A stretch of DNA of 64,000 bases from Azorinus chamasolen (GCA_963576725.1 OY755236.1:69844379-69908378); one strand, 5' to 3'; numbered from the stretch's first letter, positions 10,568 through 20,473 are shown. The notes: a model not told the origin generated them from the letters alone. Numbers and translations are program-made.

Positions 10568-10796
10568 TTAACTGTTTCTTCCATAAATATGCCTTTCTAC
10601 GCCTCTGTAATAACCACTTCTTGACACCATTGTGATAAATAGAGCATTTGCTCCTATAGGAGCAAATGCTCTATTTATCACAATGGTTTCAAAGTACGAA
10701 AATATTAAATTTTACTTTTCTCTAGTAAATGCTCCTTTTGGGTAGATTCATTCAAAGAGGTTGGGTCTAAAAATAGCCTATGGAGGAATGGGTTAA
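10568..10796 (+). mobile_element. MITE-B copy
   Basis: TTAACTGTTTCTTCC to GGAGGAATGGGTTAA. An almost perfect palindrome with arms of about 33 bp lies around GCTCCTATAGGAGC. Confidence 0.87.
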
Positions 10797-11062
10797 TTCT
10801 TTGTATGCCAGCCTAGAATTTGTGAGAATCTATGCAGACAGTCAGGGCCGAGACGAGACACTATGTAGACAGACAGGGCCCAGATGAGACGCTGATTAAT
10901 TCAATGTTTCATTAGGGTCCAAACTGTTAGAACTATATTTTATGAAAGTTTGAAGAAAAACATGACTACCTTTGAGAACTGCAGTAGATGACAATCTGTG
11001 CAAATCACTTTAGTTAAAATAAGTAATGTTAAGGAAATAACTAATTATGGATATACTATCTA

Positions 11063-11229
11063 CAATAAACCCCCTCTAAAGCAACCACTTAATGAATAGA
11101 CATTGACGTCTTTGAAAGCAGGTGACTGCTTAATACAGGACAAATATGCATAATTTTCATCCTGCATTAAGCAGCCATTTACCTGTAATTAAACCTCATT
11201 TGGGTGGTCACATAAGAGGGGTTTTACTG
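11063..11229 (+). mobile_element. MITE-C2 copy
   Basis: Starts CAATAAACCCCCTCTAAAG and ends AAGAGGGGTTTTACTG, next to TA. The hairpin is shortened: the apex is missing. Confidence 0.75.
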
Positions 11230-11255
11230 TATACGTAAATTCTCTTTGCACTTGA

Positions 11256-11455
11256 ATCTTTACCTGATAAATATTCATGTAAGAAGTACAAATACCATGA
11301 ATAATTATTAGCTGAATTTTTGTAATGGCTTACGAAACGGCCATGGCAGAAACTGTAGAATCAGATCTGTATAATTCCATAAGCAAACAGCAGACCCTGA
11401 TTAGATGGTCTGGGTCTACTCATTTGCAAAGGAGCCATATCAGGTAAAGGGTTAA
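11256..11455 (-). mobile_element. MITE-A copy with shortened hairpin
   Basis: CTTTACCTGATAAATATTCA to GGTAAAGGGTTAA; the arms remain (CAGACCCTGATTAGATGG, TCTGGGTCTACTC) but the apex is deleted. Confidence 0.8.
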
Positions 11456-11659
11456 TTGATATAGAACTTACTACTGGCTTATTGGATACATGATTATTGA
11501 ATAATTGTGGGGAAATGGTTCAGGCTCTGCTTGGTTATATCTCTTACACCAGCCTTCTGTTTTGCTATGTCAGTTGATGAGAGGAATGATACAATGTTGG
11601 AAATCTTGCATATAACAATCGATAGTGCATGTACTGTATTTGCTAAGGAAGACATATGA

Positions 11660-11880
11660 TCAATATTTGACATTATCAGACATACTCTAGGTATTCGGAC
11701 ACCCAATATAGGTTTTTAGAAAATATGGATATTTAAATTGGCACCTTTTGATACATTTAAATAAGACTAAGTTAGAAGCAAATAATGAAGACCCTGATCA
11801 AACAGCTCCTGAAGGCATCGTTTGTTCCGGGTCTGCACTACTTGCCTATGCTGGTCTGTTCAAATACTTAGGGCATGATG
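11660..11880. mobile_element. Family G element, diverged
   Basis: GTATTCGGACACCCAATATA flank plus a hairpin GAAGACCCTGATCAAACAGC to TTTGTTCCGGGTCTGCAC. Related to the better copy at 29670. Confidence 0.5.
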
Positions 11881-11932
11881 GCTTTCAATCAATGCATATA
11901 TCTGAAATGTTTGTTGATAAAATGAAAGTCTG

Positions 11933-12409
11933 TTAACCCTTTACTCCATGAATATTTATGTAAGAATTAATGTCATGAATATCAATTAGATTAACCCATT
12001 CCCACTTAGGCTATTTTTAGACCTAACCCCTTTGATTCAATCTACCAAAAAGGAGCATTAACTAGAGAAAAGGATTTTTTTCAGAATTGTGTAGTCTTGA
12101 AACCATTGTGATAAATAGAGCATTTGCTCCTAGGGGAGCAAATGCTCTATTTATCACAATGGTTTCACAAAGTGTCTTTTACAGAAGCGTCAAAATGCGT
12201 CAATATGCTGGAATGGATTAATTGTTACAGTGGTACATGGGAATAGGAAGTTTTTGGCAGAAACTAGACTTATAGCTAAAACATCTATATTAAATCATAA
12301 GCAAACAGAGCAGACCCTGATCAGATGGCTGCTACAGGAGCTGTCTGATTTGGGTTTACTAGATGTTTGCAAAGCCACAGAAAGGTGTATTTATGGAGTA
12401 AAGGGTTAA
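11933..12409 (-). mobile_element. MITE-A copy split by a MITE-B insertion
   Basis: TTAACCCTTTACTCCATGAA to GGAGTAAAGGGTTAA with hairpin apex GCTGCTACAGGAGC. A MITE-B occupies the internal TTAA of AATTAGATTAATTGTTA. Confidence 0.88.
11991..12221 (-). mobile_element. MITE-B copy nested in MITE-A
   Basis: TTAACCCATTCCCACTTAGG to CTGGAATGGATTAA. Palindrome apex GCTCCTAGGGGAGC. TTAA flanks both ends. Confidence 0.9.
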
Positions 12410-12520
12410 ACACTTATATACTGTGAGTACTTAAAAATGCTGACAAGCAAATATAACTATAATACACAATCATTACAATAGAAAGACTAGGACATCATAA
12501 TGGCTTCAACTACATATTTA

Positions 12521-12707
12521 ACTCGGTACCTGATATAAATGCCTTTTTATGCCTTTGCAAATAGAGTAGACCCAGATCAGACAGCTCCTGTAGGAGCCAT
12601 CTGATCAGGGTCTGCTCTTTGTGCTTTTTAAATTCTTTTCGGTTGTTATATATTCATGATTTTATCATTAATTTTCTTACATGAATATTCATGAGGTAAA
12701 GGGTTAA
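12521..12707 (+). mobile_element. MITE-A copy, internal deletion
   Basis: Hairpin with apex GCTCCTGTAGGAGC and right end ATGAGGTAAAGGGTTAA; left terminus diverged (CGGTACCTGATATAAATGCC). Confidence 0.8.
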
Positions 12708-12935
12708 TCTTTTACTCTGTGAATATTCAAATAATGACATCATGCATACTAATTAGATTAACCTTTACTATGGCATATGAACACAGAAACATTTATCTAC
12801 GCCAGTAACTGTAAAATGGTATTATTCATATGAAACAGCAGACCCTGATCACACAACTTCTACAGGAGTCATCTTATTTGGGTCTACTCTGTTTGCAAAG
12901 GCATGAAAAAGTGTCTCTACCAGACAAAGGGTTAA
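12704..12935 (-). mobile_element. MITE-A copy sharing TTAA with its neighbour
   Basis: TTAATCTTTTACTCTGTGAA to AGACAAAGGGTTAA. Its first TTAA is also the last TTAA of the copy ending at 12707. Confidence 0.82.
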
Positions 12936-13154
12936 ATGCAGATCTCCAGGTAACAGGTGTGTATAAAAGATCTATGATGAAGCTTTTTCACATTTCTCAG
13001 TCAAACCCAGCTGTGCTGGTACTCATTAGAAGTGTCTTTTTCAGTCTAGTGAGTACCAACAAGACAGGGTTTGGCTGAGAAATAAGATAAAACCTTGTGC
13101 AACATATTTACAGTTATAGGATGAGCTGTTGTATAATTGATTTATAACACTGTA

Positions 13155-13345
13155 CAGAAGCCCAGATATGGTGCGTATATCTAACGTCTTAAAGAATATC
13201 TCCTTTATTTCTCCACCAAGCCCTATATTGTGACCGCTCTTTGGACTTGTCTCATCGAGGCAATTTTAAAGAGTCCACAACATAGGGTTTCGTGGAGAAA
13301 TAATGATTTTAAAATTTGAATACGCACCTTTATCTTTTGCTCTGA
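13155..13345 (+). mobile_element. Family F foldback element
   Basis: TTTATTTCTCCACCAAGCCC arm, GGGTTTCGTGGAGAAATAAT partner, inner stem TTTGGACTTGTC; right flank TTGAATACGCACCTTTATC. Confidence 0.72.
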
Positions 13346-13493
13346 CACAACCTTTTTATCACTTTACATGGTAGCAATTTATTCATGATAACATTTGCAA
13401 AAAGTTTGAGGTTTGAGAAACTCATCCTCTAATCAGGATTCAAACTGCTTGACACTGTTCATGGTTTTACACAAACAATGGAAACAAATCACT

Positions 13494-13749
13494 TTAACCC
13501 TTTACTCCATAAATATGCCTTTCTACGCCTTTGCAAACAGAGTAGACCCAGATCAGATGGCTCCTATAGGAGCCATCTGATCAGGGTCTGCTCTGTTTGC
13601 TTACAATATAATATATTACAACATAATATAGATATGAGTCTGCAGTATCTGCCATGGCCAAAAATTCCTGTGTGCATATGCTATTATGACAAATTAATAT
13701 TCATGGCATCATTATATCTTACATGAATATTCATGGAGTAAAGGGTTAA
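13494..13749 (+). mobile_element. MITE-A, best-preserved copy
   Basis: Complete 256-bp element: TTAACCCTTTACTCCATAAA to GGAGTAAAGGGTTAA. The hairpin arms are CAGAGTAGACCCAGATCAGA and TCTGATCAGGGTCTGCTCTG around GCTCCTATAGGAGC. TTAA at both ends resembles piggyBac-type targets, with termini starting CCC. Confidence 0.92.
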
Positions 13750-13989
13750 GAATTTATAGCAGACAACAGATTTTGCAGGCAACAGTTATTTAGAGCAAAA
13801 ATATTATTCCAAGGCTTGCCCAGGAAAAAGGGCATCCTGGCATCCAGATGAGTATGAGAAATACCTGGTACCTGTTTCCCCTTTTATCGGATACAATTGC
13901 TTCTTTGTGCGGAATACTTGTACATTACATACTGGTTTCTTATTTCCAATGAATCAAGGTAAAATGAGAATAAAACTTTTGCATGATAT

Positions 13990-14238
13990 GTTTAAACTCT
14001 GCATTTATTCCAAATTTCAATACCTACTGAATATTCATGAACAATTTTAAAATTGTTATAATGAAATGTGGGAGGTTGAACATTGTAGCCAATTTAGAAA
14101 CTTAAGAAACTGGTCTCTCAAATTCCATTAGCAAACAAAGCAAACCCTGATCAGACAGCTCCTATAGGAGTCATCTGATCTGGGTCTACTCTGTTTGCAA
14201 ATGCGTGAAAAAGGTGTTTATATAATGGAAAGGGTTAA
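13990..14238 (-). mobile_element. MITE-A2 subfamily copy
   Basis: Contains the A2 hallmark TTCCAAATTTCAATACC, GGGAGGTTGAACATTGTAGC, and the hairpin with apex GCTCCTATAGGAGT; ends AATGGAAAGGGTTAA. The left terminus is lost. Confidence 0.8.
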
Positions 14239-14239
14239 A

Positions 14240-14360
14240 GTTATCAAAAGAGTGCCAAATGGAATTATTCAGCTTTACGCACCCATGAAGAAGGGAGATT
14301 GAGCTTTACAAGCTGGTAGAGAAGGGAGGTTGAGTGTCTAAATACTTAGTGTAATTACGG
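14240..14360. repeat. Family G terminal part
   Basis: GAATTATTCAGCTTTACGC and TGTCTAAATACTTAGTGTAA recur near 29820-29887, 44340 and 52380; no hairpin here. Confidence 0.45.
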
Positions 14361-14531
14361 TACTCTGCAAATAGATTGTAATTTGCAGCTACATTGCACT
14401 TGAACTAAAGTACATGTAACAAACCAATCCCAGATTAAATTGCACTTCACTTTCAGCCACAAAACTGAAAATACCTTAAGCACTGCATACATATACATGA
14501 ATGTAGCAAAGTTTACATATAGTTGTTCTCA

Positions 14532-14772
14532 CTAACCCTTTACTCCATAGATATGACTTTTAACACATTTGCAAACAGAGTAGACCCAGATCAGATGGCT
14601 CCAGTAGGAGGTGTCTGATCAGGGTCTGCTTTGCTTACTTATAGAATTATATAAATATGATTCCAGTTTTTACCAGAGCCAAATCTTTTCTTGTTCATAT
14701 GCCATTCAAAATATTAAGCTAATTAATATATAGACAAGTTCTTACATGAACATTGATTGAGTAAAGGGTCAA
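14532..14772 (+). mobile_element. MITE-A copy
   Basis: CTAACCCTTTACTCCATAGA to TGAGTAAAGGGTCAA; apex GCTCCAGTAGGAGG. Confidence 0.83.
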
Positions 14773-15044
14773 CTCTTTTACAGATGTGAATATTTGCAAC
14801 CAGTTAGGATCCAGGTGAAATGCTGAGATTTAGCATCTCATCAAGATTCAAGCTGTTTGAAACTCTGACTATTGTTTCTAAAACAGAAACGCACGAACAT
14901 TCTATGTGTAATTTGAAAGTTGAGCAGACAACACTTTTAGCAGATGACATTTACTTGTTGTATAGTTAATCCTCATGGTGAACTGTATTGTCAACCTGAG
15001 TAGAACACGGAGGTGTGGAAACAATGTCAAAACTCTGAAAAGTT
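14773..15044 (-). other. 3' region of the minus-strand gene
   Basis: Presumed 3' untranslated region. No canonical poly(A) signal is visible within several hundred bases of the stop codon. A weak family E pair (GTTAGGATCCAGGTGAAATG and TTTAGCATCTCATCAAGATT) lies at about 14800-14855. Confidence 0.4.
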
Positions 15045-15131
15045 CTATAACTGCGTATTCTCTACCTCCTTGGACTTCCTGGATGGATCAGACCGAGTTC
15101 TCTCCCTTTTCTCGGGGCTGACAGCCTCGTC
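15045..15131 (-). CDS. Minus-strand membrane protein gene, exon 8 (last)
   Basis: Acceptor tttactcttcag, phase 0, encoding DEAVSPEKRERTRSDPSRKS then KEVENTQL and a TAG stop at 15045-15047. The C-terminal TQL fits a class I PDZ ligand (S/T-X-hydrophobic), which is inference. An in-frame donor-like GAG|gtagag after 15066 would give an alternative end through an exon I have not found; its poor +5 position makes the stop the simpler reading. Confidence 0.65.
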   Translation of the reverse strand, partial: DEAVSPEKRERTRSDPSRKSKEVENTQL

Positions 15132-15279
15132 CTGAAGAGTAAATCAGCATATAATGAGTGAATCAAGGTGTTGGTTTTTTTAAATGCTTATCTGGTTTTA
15201 CTTTCAGTTATTTATTATCTATGAATGTGTCGGTTTTTTGAGAATTATCATCGCAAATCATTAAAATGGGTAAATTACA

Positions 15280-15504
15280 AATAATCCTTTTATCTATAGT
15301 TCTTGGTTCTTCTATGAAACTAATTACTTGTTACAATAGCACATGGTCACAAATGTTTTGCCATATCTATAGAATCATATCTATATTATATCATAAGCAA
15401 ACAGAGCATACCTTGATGAGACAGCTCCTTACGGGAGCCATCTGATCTGGGTCTACTGTGTTTGCAAAGGTGTAGAAAGGCATATGTATGGAGTAAAGGG
15501 TTAA
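15280..15504 (-). mobile_element. MITE-A copy
   Basis: Left terminus eroded; hairpin apex GCTCCTTACGGGAGCC; ends GGAGTAAAGGGTTAA and shares that TTAA with the next copy. Confidence 0.8.
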
Positions 15505-15636
15505 ACTGATGAATATTCATGTAAGAAGTAATGTATTTATAAGCTGATAATGGCATATGATCAAAGAAGCCCTCTGATCTTGGGCTGCTCTATTTGCAAA
15601 GGCTCCAAAAGATGTCACTATCAGGTAAAGAGTTAA
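15501..15636 (-). mobile_element. MITE-A internal-deletion copy
   Basis: TTAAACTGATGAATATTCAT to TCAGGTAAAGAGTTAA, only 136 bp; most of the left hairpin arm is deleted. Confidence 0.75.
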
Positions 15637-15766
15637 TTGATTTACATGTAGAACTTTTTGGCTTAGCAGCAAAGACCCAAATCATACAACTCCTGCAGGA
15701 GTCATTCTGATGTGTCTAATCTGTAAAGGCATAACAAGCACTGATACTAGTAACAACATAACTTAC

Positions 15767-15816
15767 TGTTTTCCCGTCAGGATTGTCAGGCCTTTCTTTT
15801 AGTTTATGCTTGGAAG
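15767..15816 (-). CDS. Minus-strand membrane protein gene, exon 7
   Basis: A 50-bp exon between acceptor cttcatttcag and donor ACA|gtaagt. The only open frame completes an Ala codon from exon 6 and reads SKHKLKERPDNPDGKT, leaving in phase 0. The phase match on both sides is the main support. Confidence 0.75.
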
Positions 15817-16007
15817 CTGAAATGAAGACAAAAATAAGATTCATCTAAGACTGAAAAAGGGGCTTTTTGATTAGATGCATATTTACACTTGACTATAATG
15901 GATATAATATTTCACCAATTTATCCTTAAAGTATTATACAATCATTGTATTACAATGTATAGGAATAACATTCTCGTCATTGATCAATTTAGCTTACAGA
16001 ATGTTTA

Positions 16008-16474
16008 TTGACTCTTTCCCAGTTGAATACTCATGTAAGAAATAACGACATCATGAATATTAATAACATGAATTTTTATAAATTCGTAAAAGCATATGAA
16101 TACAGAAATGTTAACCCATGACAAAAAATGTAGAATCATATACTAAATGTAAATCCCCACCAGACCGAGTCATTCAGATGAGACTGTAAACCAGTCAGAT
16201 GTATTGGTGCTTTACACTGGGCATTTAAAAGAACCAGAGAAATTCTGTTGATAATAAGACTGTATCGCACCTAGGTTTCTCTGTATCGTCTCCCCTCTCT
16301 CAGTCCCTCTGTGGCATCCAATTAGCCCATAGTTGGCAGAAACGGACTTTAATCAACACAAACAATCAACCAAATGCGAACAGGGCAGACCCTGATCAGA
16401 TGACTCTCCTACAGGAGCCATTTGATCTGGGTATACCCTATCTGTATGCAATAACATGTAAAGGTGTACTTTAA
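16008..16474 (-). mobile_element. MITE-A copy split by a SINE tail
   Basis: Left part ACTCTTTCCCAGTTGAATAC to about 16156, right part from GCAGACCCTGATCAGATGA with apex CTCCTACAGGAGCC. The gap holds the SINE fragment at 16157. Confidence 0.72.
16157..16375 (+). mobile_element. 5'-truncated SINE
   Basis: Contains CACCAGACCGAGTCATTCAG, GGGCATTTAAAAGAACCAGA and AATTAGCCCATAGTTGGC, then a CTTTAATCAACACAAACAAT tail. I recognise this block from bivalve tRNA-derived SINEs; the tRNA head is missing. Confidence 0.6.
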
Positions 16475-16721
16475 ACCTTTCCTTCATATTAACACGTTTT
16501 CATGCATTTGCAAATAGAGTAGACCCAGATTAGATGGCTCCTATAGGAGCTGTCTGATCGGAGTCAGCTTTTGACATCATATATACATATCTGATTCTAC
16601 AGTTTTTGTCAAAGCCAAAACTTCCCTTGAAAAGTTTACATTATAAAAATTGAGCTAATAAAATTTGATATTCATGTTGTCATTATTTCTTACATGAATA
16701 ATTGAACAGGGAAAGGGTTAA
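16471..16721 (+). mobile_element. MITE-A copy next to exon 6 donor
   Basis: TTAAACCTTTCCTTCATATT to GAACAGGGAAAGGGTTAA; apex GCTCCTATAGGAGC. It lies 61 bp past the exon 6 donor within intron 6. Confidence 0.87.
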
Positions 16722-16781
16722 GCATTTAGTCTAGTTTTCTTTATGCATAACAGCATATATCAATGTACCAACTATACCAAC

Positions 16782-17577
16782 CTTTTGCTCCCTCTCGGCT
16801 GTAATCACCTGACTTCCTGTTGCTGTAGTCTCCAGACTTTCTGTTGCTGTAATCGCCCGATTTCCTCTTATCATGCACCATGTCCCCAACAGACTTACAC
16901 TTGTTTTTAACAGTAGGGTCTATAAGGTAGAATATATTATTGTTCATACTGGCAGGAATGCCGGAGAGTCTGTGAGGGGCAGAATTAGTATTTCCAACAT
17001 CATTACCAGTACTCTCTGAAGTTCCTTCACTTTTACCATTGTTTTGATCCAGATCGCGGTCTCGATCTCTACGTCGATGCTTGTGCTTACTCTTAGGCGA
17101 GTCTGTATTTTTCTTATATCTACTTGGAGATTCTGTTCTTTGTTGCTCTTTTGCAGTTATCTCCCTTTCTTTGCTTTTTGTGACTCTTGCAGGGGAGTCA
17201 GTACGAGCTGTTCGCTCACTCTTGGGCGAGTCTTTAGTCTTTTTATATCTAGCACTCATAGGGGACTCCTGCCTTTTGCCATTGCCTATATCACTTCCTA
17301 TGCTTGTAACACTTTGACTCATAATTGAGTCGAAATCACTAAAGTCACTGGATTTGGTCATTGGGCTATCTGATTTGTTGATACCACTTGCAGAGGGCTC
17401 TTGTTTTGCAAGGTTGTTCTTGTTTGCAGGTTTCTCAGACTTGTCAAGACTGTTTGTCTTGCTACTGGTTCCCTGTGAGGGTGAGAGTGATAAGCTTGAT
17501 GTCATTGAAACTTGTTCCCGGTCTCTTGATGCCTCTCGACTCTTTGACTTATCCTTATCTGTTGATCTGTCATGATT
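16782..17577 (-). CDS. Minus-strand membrane protein gene, exon 6 (large)
   Basis: A 796-bp exon (acceptor tttgttccttgcag, donor AAAAG|gttggt, phase 0 in and 1 out) encoding residues 455-719 of the model. The sequence is hydrophilic and predicted disordered: Ser/Lys/Asp-rich, with two related RYKKxxDSPKS blocks, many Ser-Pro sites, a KHKHRRRDRDRD basic cluster and three tandem RKSGDYSN-type repeats at its end. It forms the bulk of the cytoplasmic tail. SP and RS-like composition suggests phosphorylation, which is inference. No known domain is recognised. The coding strand is clear because all three splice phases fit only the minus strand; plus-strand frames over it are shadows. Confidence 0.8.
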
Positions 17578-18203
17578 CTGCAAGGAACAAATTTTTTGTT
17601 GACTAAACCAATTATTAGTACAAAATATAAAAGTTTAGAAATATAAAGAAATGTGTGTATAATAATAGCATCCTGTTGAAGTGTTCTTTCCTAATATATC
17701 TGTATCGGTATGTTAGATCAAAGAATGGGAGTATTACATGAATTACATGAACAATTATAAAATTATGTTAAATGGGTTTTCCATCAGTACACACATGCAT
17801 ATTTTTGCAGAAACACTTTCAGAAATAGGAGGGTCAATTTTTTTCATTGCATATCAAATATTTTTCAAATCAAAACTCGCAAATATAAAGTATTTACCAC
17901 ATTTTAATAAAGTATTAACTTTGAAATGATAACAAATGAGATTTTCTGTTATGTATGCTGGACAAACTGCCAACACCCTAATCAGAGGATGAGTTTGGTT
18001 TATACCATCGGCAAGATGCAGTTTTCTAGTTTTTGTGCAATTAAAGAGTTGAAGCATGAGAAGTTGTGTTTTCAGCTATAGCATGAATGTTTTAGTGGAC
18101 TGAGTACTACCATCATCTTGAAGCATTAACTTTTGTAGTTGTCGATTTGTAAAATTATTGTCATCTACTGCACTACAGAAAGTTAGTTTTGCTGTTATTT
18201 TTC
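17578..18203 (-). other. Part of intron 5 of the minus-strand gene
   Basis: AT-rich, no repeat family recognised. Confidence 0.5.
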
Positions 18204-18452
18204 TTAACCCTTCGCTTGCTATTCACGTCAATATACCTATCTGTAAATAGAGAAGACCCAGATGAGACAGCTCCTGCAGGAGCTGTCTCATCAGGGTCTA
18301 CACTATTTACAAATTTATTGTGCAACCAGTGCACTCCACAGCAGTGATTGCACAGCGAACTACGTGTACACAGTGAAGATATCTGTAATTATACAACATG
18401 GCATGGGTAAAGAAGGAGAAATGTATTTTTAATTCAGCAAGAGAAGGGCTAA
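18204..18452 (+). mobile_element. MITE-H copy
   Basis: TTAACCCTTCGCTTGCTATT to AGCAAGAGAAGGGCTAA. Hairpin arms AGAAGACCCAGATGAGACAG and CTGTCTCATCAGGGTCTACA around GCTCCTGCAGGAGC. Other copies are at 27138 and 54477. Confidence 0.87.
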
Positions 18453-18626
18453 AATATTGTCAGAGTGGCAAACACTTTGGATCCTGATGAAATGCTGCAT
18501 TACATGGCTTCTCATATGGCTCCAAACTGTTTGTATCGTTTATCATGAAGTCACCGCTAGTTTGTAAAGAGTTAAAGTGTGAGCATAGTGACAGGTTTAT
18601 GGTTACTAAAGTGCAATCACACTTAC

Positions 18627-18704
18627 AGGTCTAGACTTTCTGATTTTGCCTTTCGATGTTCTTGTTGCTGGGCTTCTGTTTCTTGGCGGTTTGGCTCGTT
18701 GGAA
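18627..18704 (-). CDS. Minus-strand membrane protein gene, exon 5
   Basis: A 78-bp exon, acceptor tttttttcttctgtag, donor AGACCT|gtaagt, both phase 0. It reads FQRAKPPRNRSPATRTSKGK then IRKSRP, a strongly basic stretch. The next exon continues in frame. Confidence 0.72.
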
Positions 18705-18729
18705 CTACAGAAGAAAAAAAAAGTAATTC

Positions 18730-18771
18730 TTAACCCTTTACTCTATAAATATTCATGGAAGAAAGGGTTAA
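18730..18771. mobile_element. Minimal MITE-A: two ends only, 42 bp
   Basis: TTAACCCTTTACTCTATAAA followed directly by ATTCATGGAAGAAAGGGTTA and A. All internal sequence is gone. It lies 25 bp upstream of the exon 5 acceptor on the minus strand. Confidence 0.85.
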
Positions 18772-18876
18772 GCTTCCATTGAAGGTATACTCAGAATACA
18801 TGAATATTCATTAGGTAACTGGTTAAGTAGTCTGCCTTCTGTAGTAGCCACATTCTGAGTATACCTTGAATGGCAG
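18772..18876. repeat. Inverted repeat with 26-bp arms
   Basis: Arms at about 18772-18798 (GCTTCCATTGAAGGTATACT) and 18851-18876 (AGTATACCTTGAATGGCAGC) flank a MITE-A end fragment. No match to the other families. Confidence 0.7.
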
Positions 18877-18877
18877 C

Positions 18878-19049
18878 TTAACTCATTCCCTCCGAGACTC
18901 CTCTATAGGAGCAAATTGATGCTCTATTTATCACAATGGTTTCAAACTACAAAATTCTAAAAGTTTCCTTTTCTCTAGTTAATGCTCCTTTTCGATACAT
19001 TTATTCAAAGAGGTTGTATCTAAATATAGCCTATGAGGTAATGGGTTAA
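18878..19049 (+). mobile_element. MITE-B copy, left half deleted
   Basis: TTAACTCATTCCCTCCGAGA to GAGGTAATGGGTTAA; only the right palindrome arm remains intact. Confidence 0.82.
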
Positions 19050-19112
19050 CATTGATAAATTGATTATAGATCGATAAGAGGCGTAATGTTCTTAGGGCAA
19101 TTTTAATGAATA

Positions 19113-19460
19113 CAGTAAAACCCCTCCAAACAGGAATTCTAGTAGAGAAGAATTTAGATACTTCTAGGCAGGTGGATGCTTAACACCTTCCCTCATGTAA
19201 ACATGTTTTCACGCATTTGCAAACAGAGTAGACCCAGATCAGACGTCTTATCAGGGTCTGCTGTGTTTGCTAGTGAAATTTGAAATACATGTATCTGTTC
19301 CTTTACTTCCTAAAATGGCTACAATATTTCATCTACCATATTTCATTTTTACTGTTTTGTCCATGAATATTCAGTAGGTATTGAAACTTGGAATAGGTAC
19401 AGAACAGGGAAAGGGTTAATGCAGGGTGAAAGGCATGCAAAAAGCTTGTAGCAGTTTGGT
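19113..19460 (-). mobile_element. MITE-C half copy split by MITE-A2
   Basis: CAGTAAAACCCCTCCAAACA start, then GGCAGGTGGATGCTTAA, resuming after the insertion at TGCAGGGTGAAAGGCATGC; truncated before the apex. Confidence 0.8.
19180..19419 (+). mobile_element. MITE-A2 copy nested in MITE-C
   Basis: TTAACACCTTCCCTCATGTA to GAACAGGGAAAGGGTTAA; TTAA at both ends. Excision with one TTAA restores the MITE-C reading GATGCTTAATGCAGGGTG. Confidence 0.88.
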
Positions 19461-19523
19461 GGAGAAATACAGAAATGTTTAAGTAGATTTGTCTACAGCT
19501 CAGTTGATAGATAGAAAACTTAC

Positions 19524-19623
19524 AGATTTAAGTATGACCGTGCCTCTCTGGATCTCTGAAAACTCATCTTCCTCATCTGTGTCTGCGATGACCACATCAG
19601 GGTTATGGGGTTGAGATATTGAG
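19524..19623 (-). CDS. Minus-strand membrane protein gene, exon 4
   Basis: A 100-bp exon, acceptor gtatctatttcag, donor AAATCT|gtaagt, phase 2 in and 0 out. It completes a Ser codon and reads SISQPHNPDVVIADTDEEDE then FSEIQRGTVILKS: an acidic patch followed by a short hydrophobic strand. Confidence 0.8.
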
Positions 19624-19679
19624 CTGAAATAGATACACAAGTCCATCTGCAGTTGGAAACTGGACAGTAGAAACATTTG

Positions 19680-19795
19680 CAAAGCCTTTCCTTATTGAAT
19701 ATTCATATAAGAAATGATGACATCATGAATACATTGTAATTATTAGCTAACTTTTATAATGGCATATGTGCACAGGTTGTTATTGATATTGGTAG
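19680..19795 (-). mobile_element. MITE-A fragment
   Basis: CCTTTCCTTATTGAATATTC and ATGACATCATGAATAC, then GGCATATGTGCACAGG; hairpin half missing. Confidence 0.65.
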
Positions 19796-20330
19796 AGACA
19801 ATCAGAATACAAAACACAATAGGGAAATCAATTATGTGTATCAGACATACTCATTCCGATGTACTTGTTGTACTATTAATTTAATAGTAGACATTCTCTT
19901 TCATGTTTTATCACTTCCGACTGGCCCCTCTTAGCCATTGCTGTGAATAATACCTTATTAAAATTCATAGCTTCGAGCTTGGCATTACATACCTGTTGAT
20001 TTCCATAAAAATTAATGTTTTCCATCTCTTTTAAAGTCAGCAGTTTTCTTAGAATTTAGCAGTATTTACATATTGTTAAAATCTAGCTGAATATGTAAAT
20101 ACATGTACTATGAAAAAATGGGCCATAAGCATTATTTTAATGATATAAATATGATTGCAGCTTTTGATATTGATTTATATATACAAAAATGAGCAGAATG
20201 TAACATTAAGTGTATGCCTGTTTAAACTGCTGACATTGTGCATTTATTTAACTATGCCTAGCCAATTAATTAGTTATTCATGTCTAATTATCACAAGTCA
20301 TTTGATTGTTACATATGACATTTATGGTAC

Positions 20331-20473
20331 CTGTGCGTAGATATGTTGTCAAATATTTTGTCGGAGATGTCATCCTGCGTGTCGCTCTTGCTGATATTGT
20401 CACCAATACTTTTTGACTTTGTCTTGTCTCTCATCATGACATCTTCCTCTGATATCAAGATCTGGGGCTGCTT
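20331..20473 (-). CDS. Minus-strand membrane protein gene, exon 3
   Basis: A 143-bp exon, acceptor ttttttgttttccag, donor CACAG|gtacca. It begins KQPQILISEEDVMMRDKTKS and continues KSIGDNISKSDTQDDISDKI then FDNISTH. The phase 0 entry matches exon 2 and the phase 2 exit matches exon 4. Acidic and disordered, cytoplasmic in the model. Confidence 0.75.

Noticed and set aside
17044..17606. Plus-strand frames of 72-94 codons
   Set aside because: They are antisense shadows of exon 6, whose splice phases fix the coding strand as minus.
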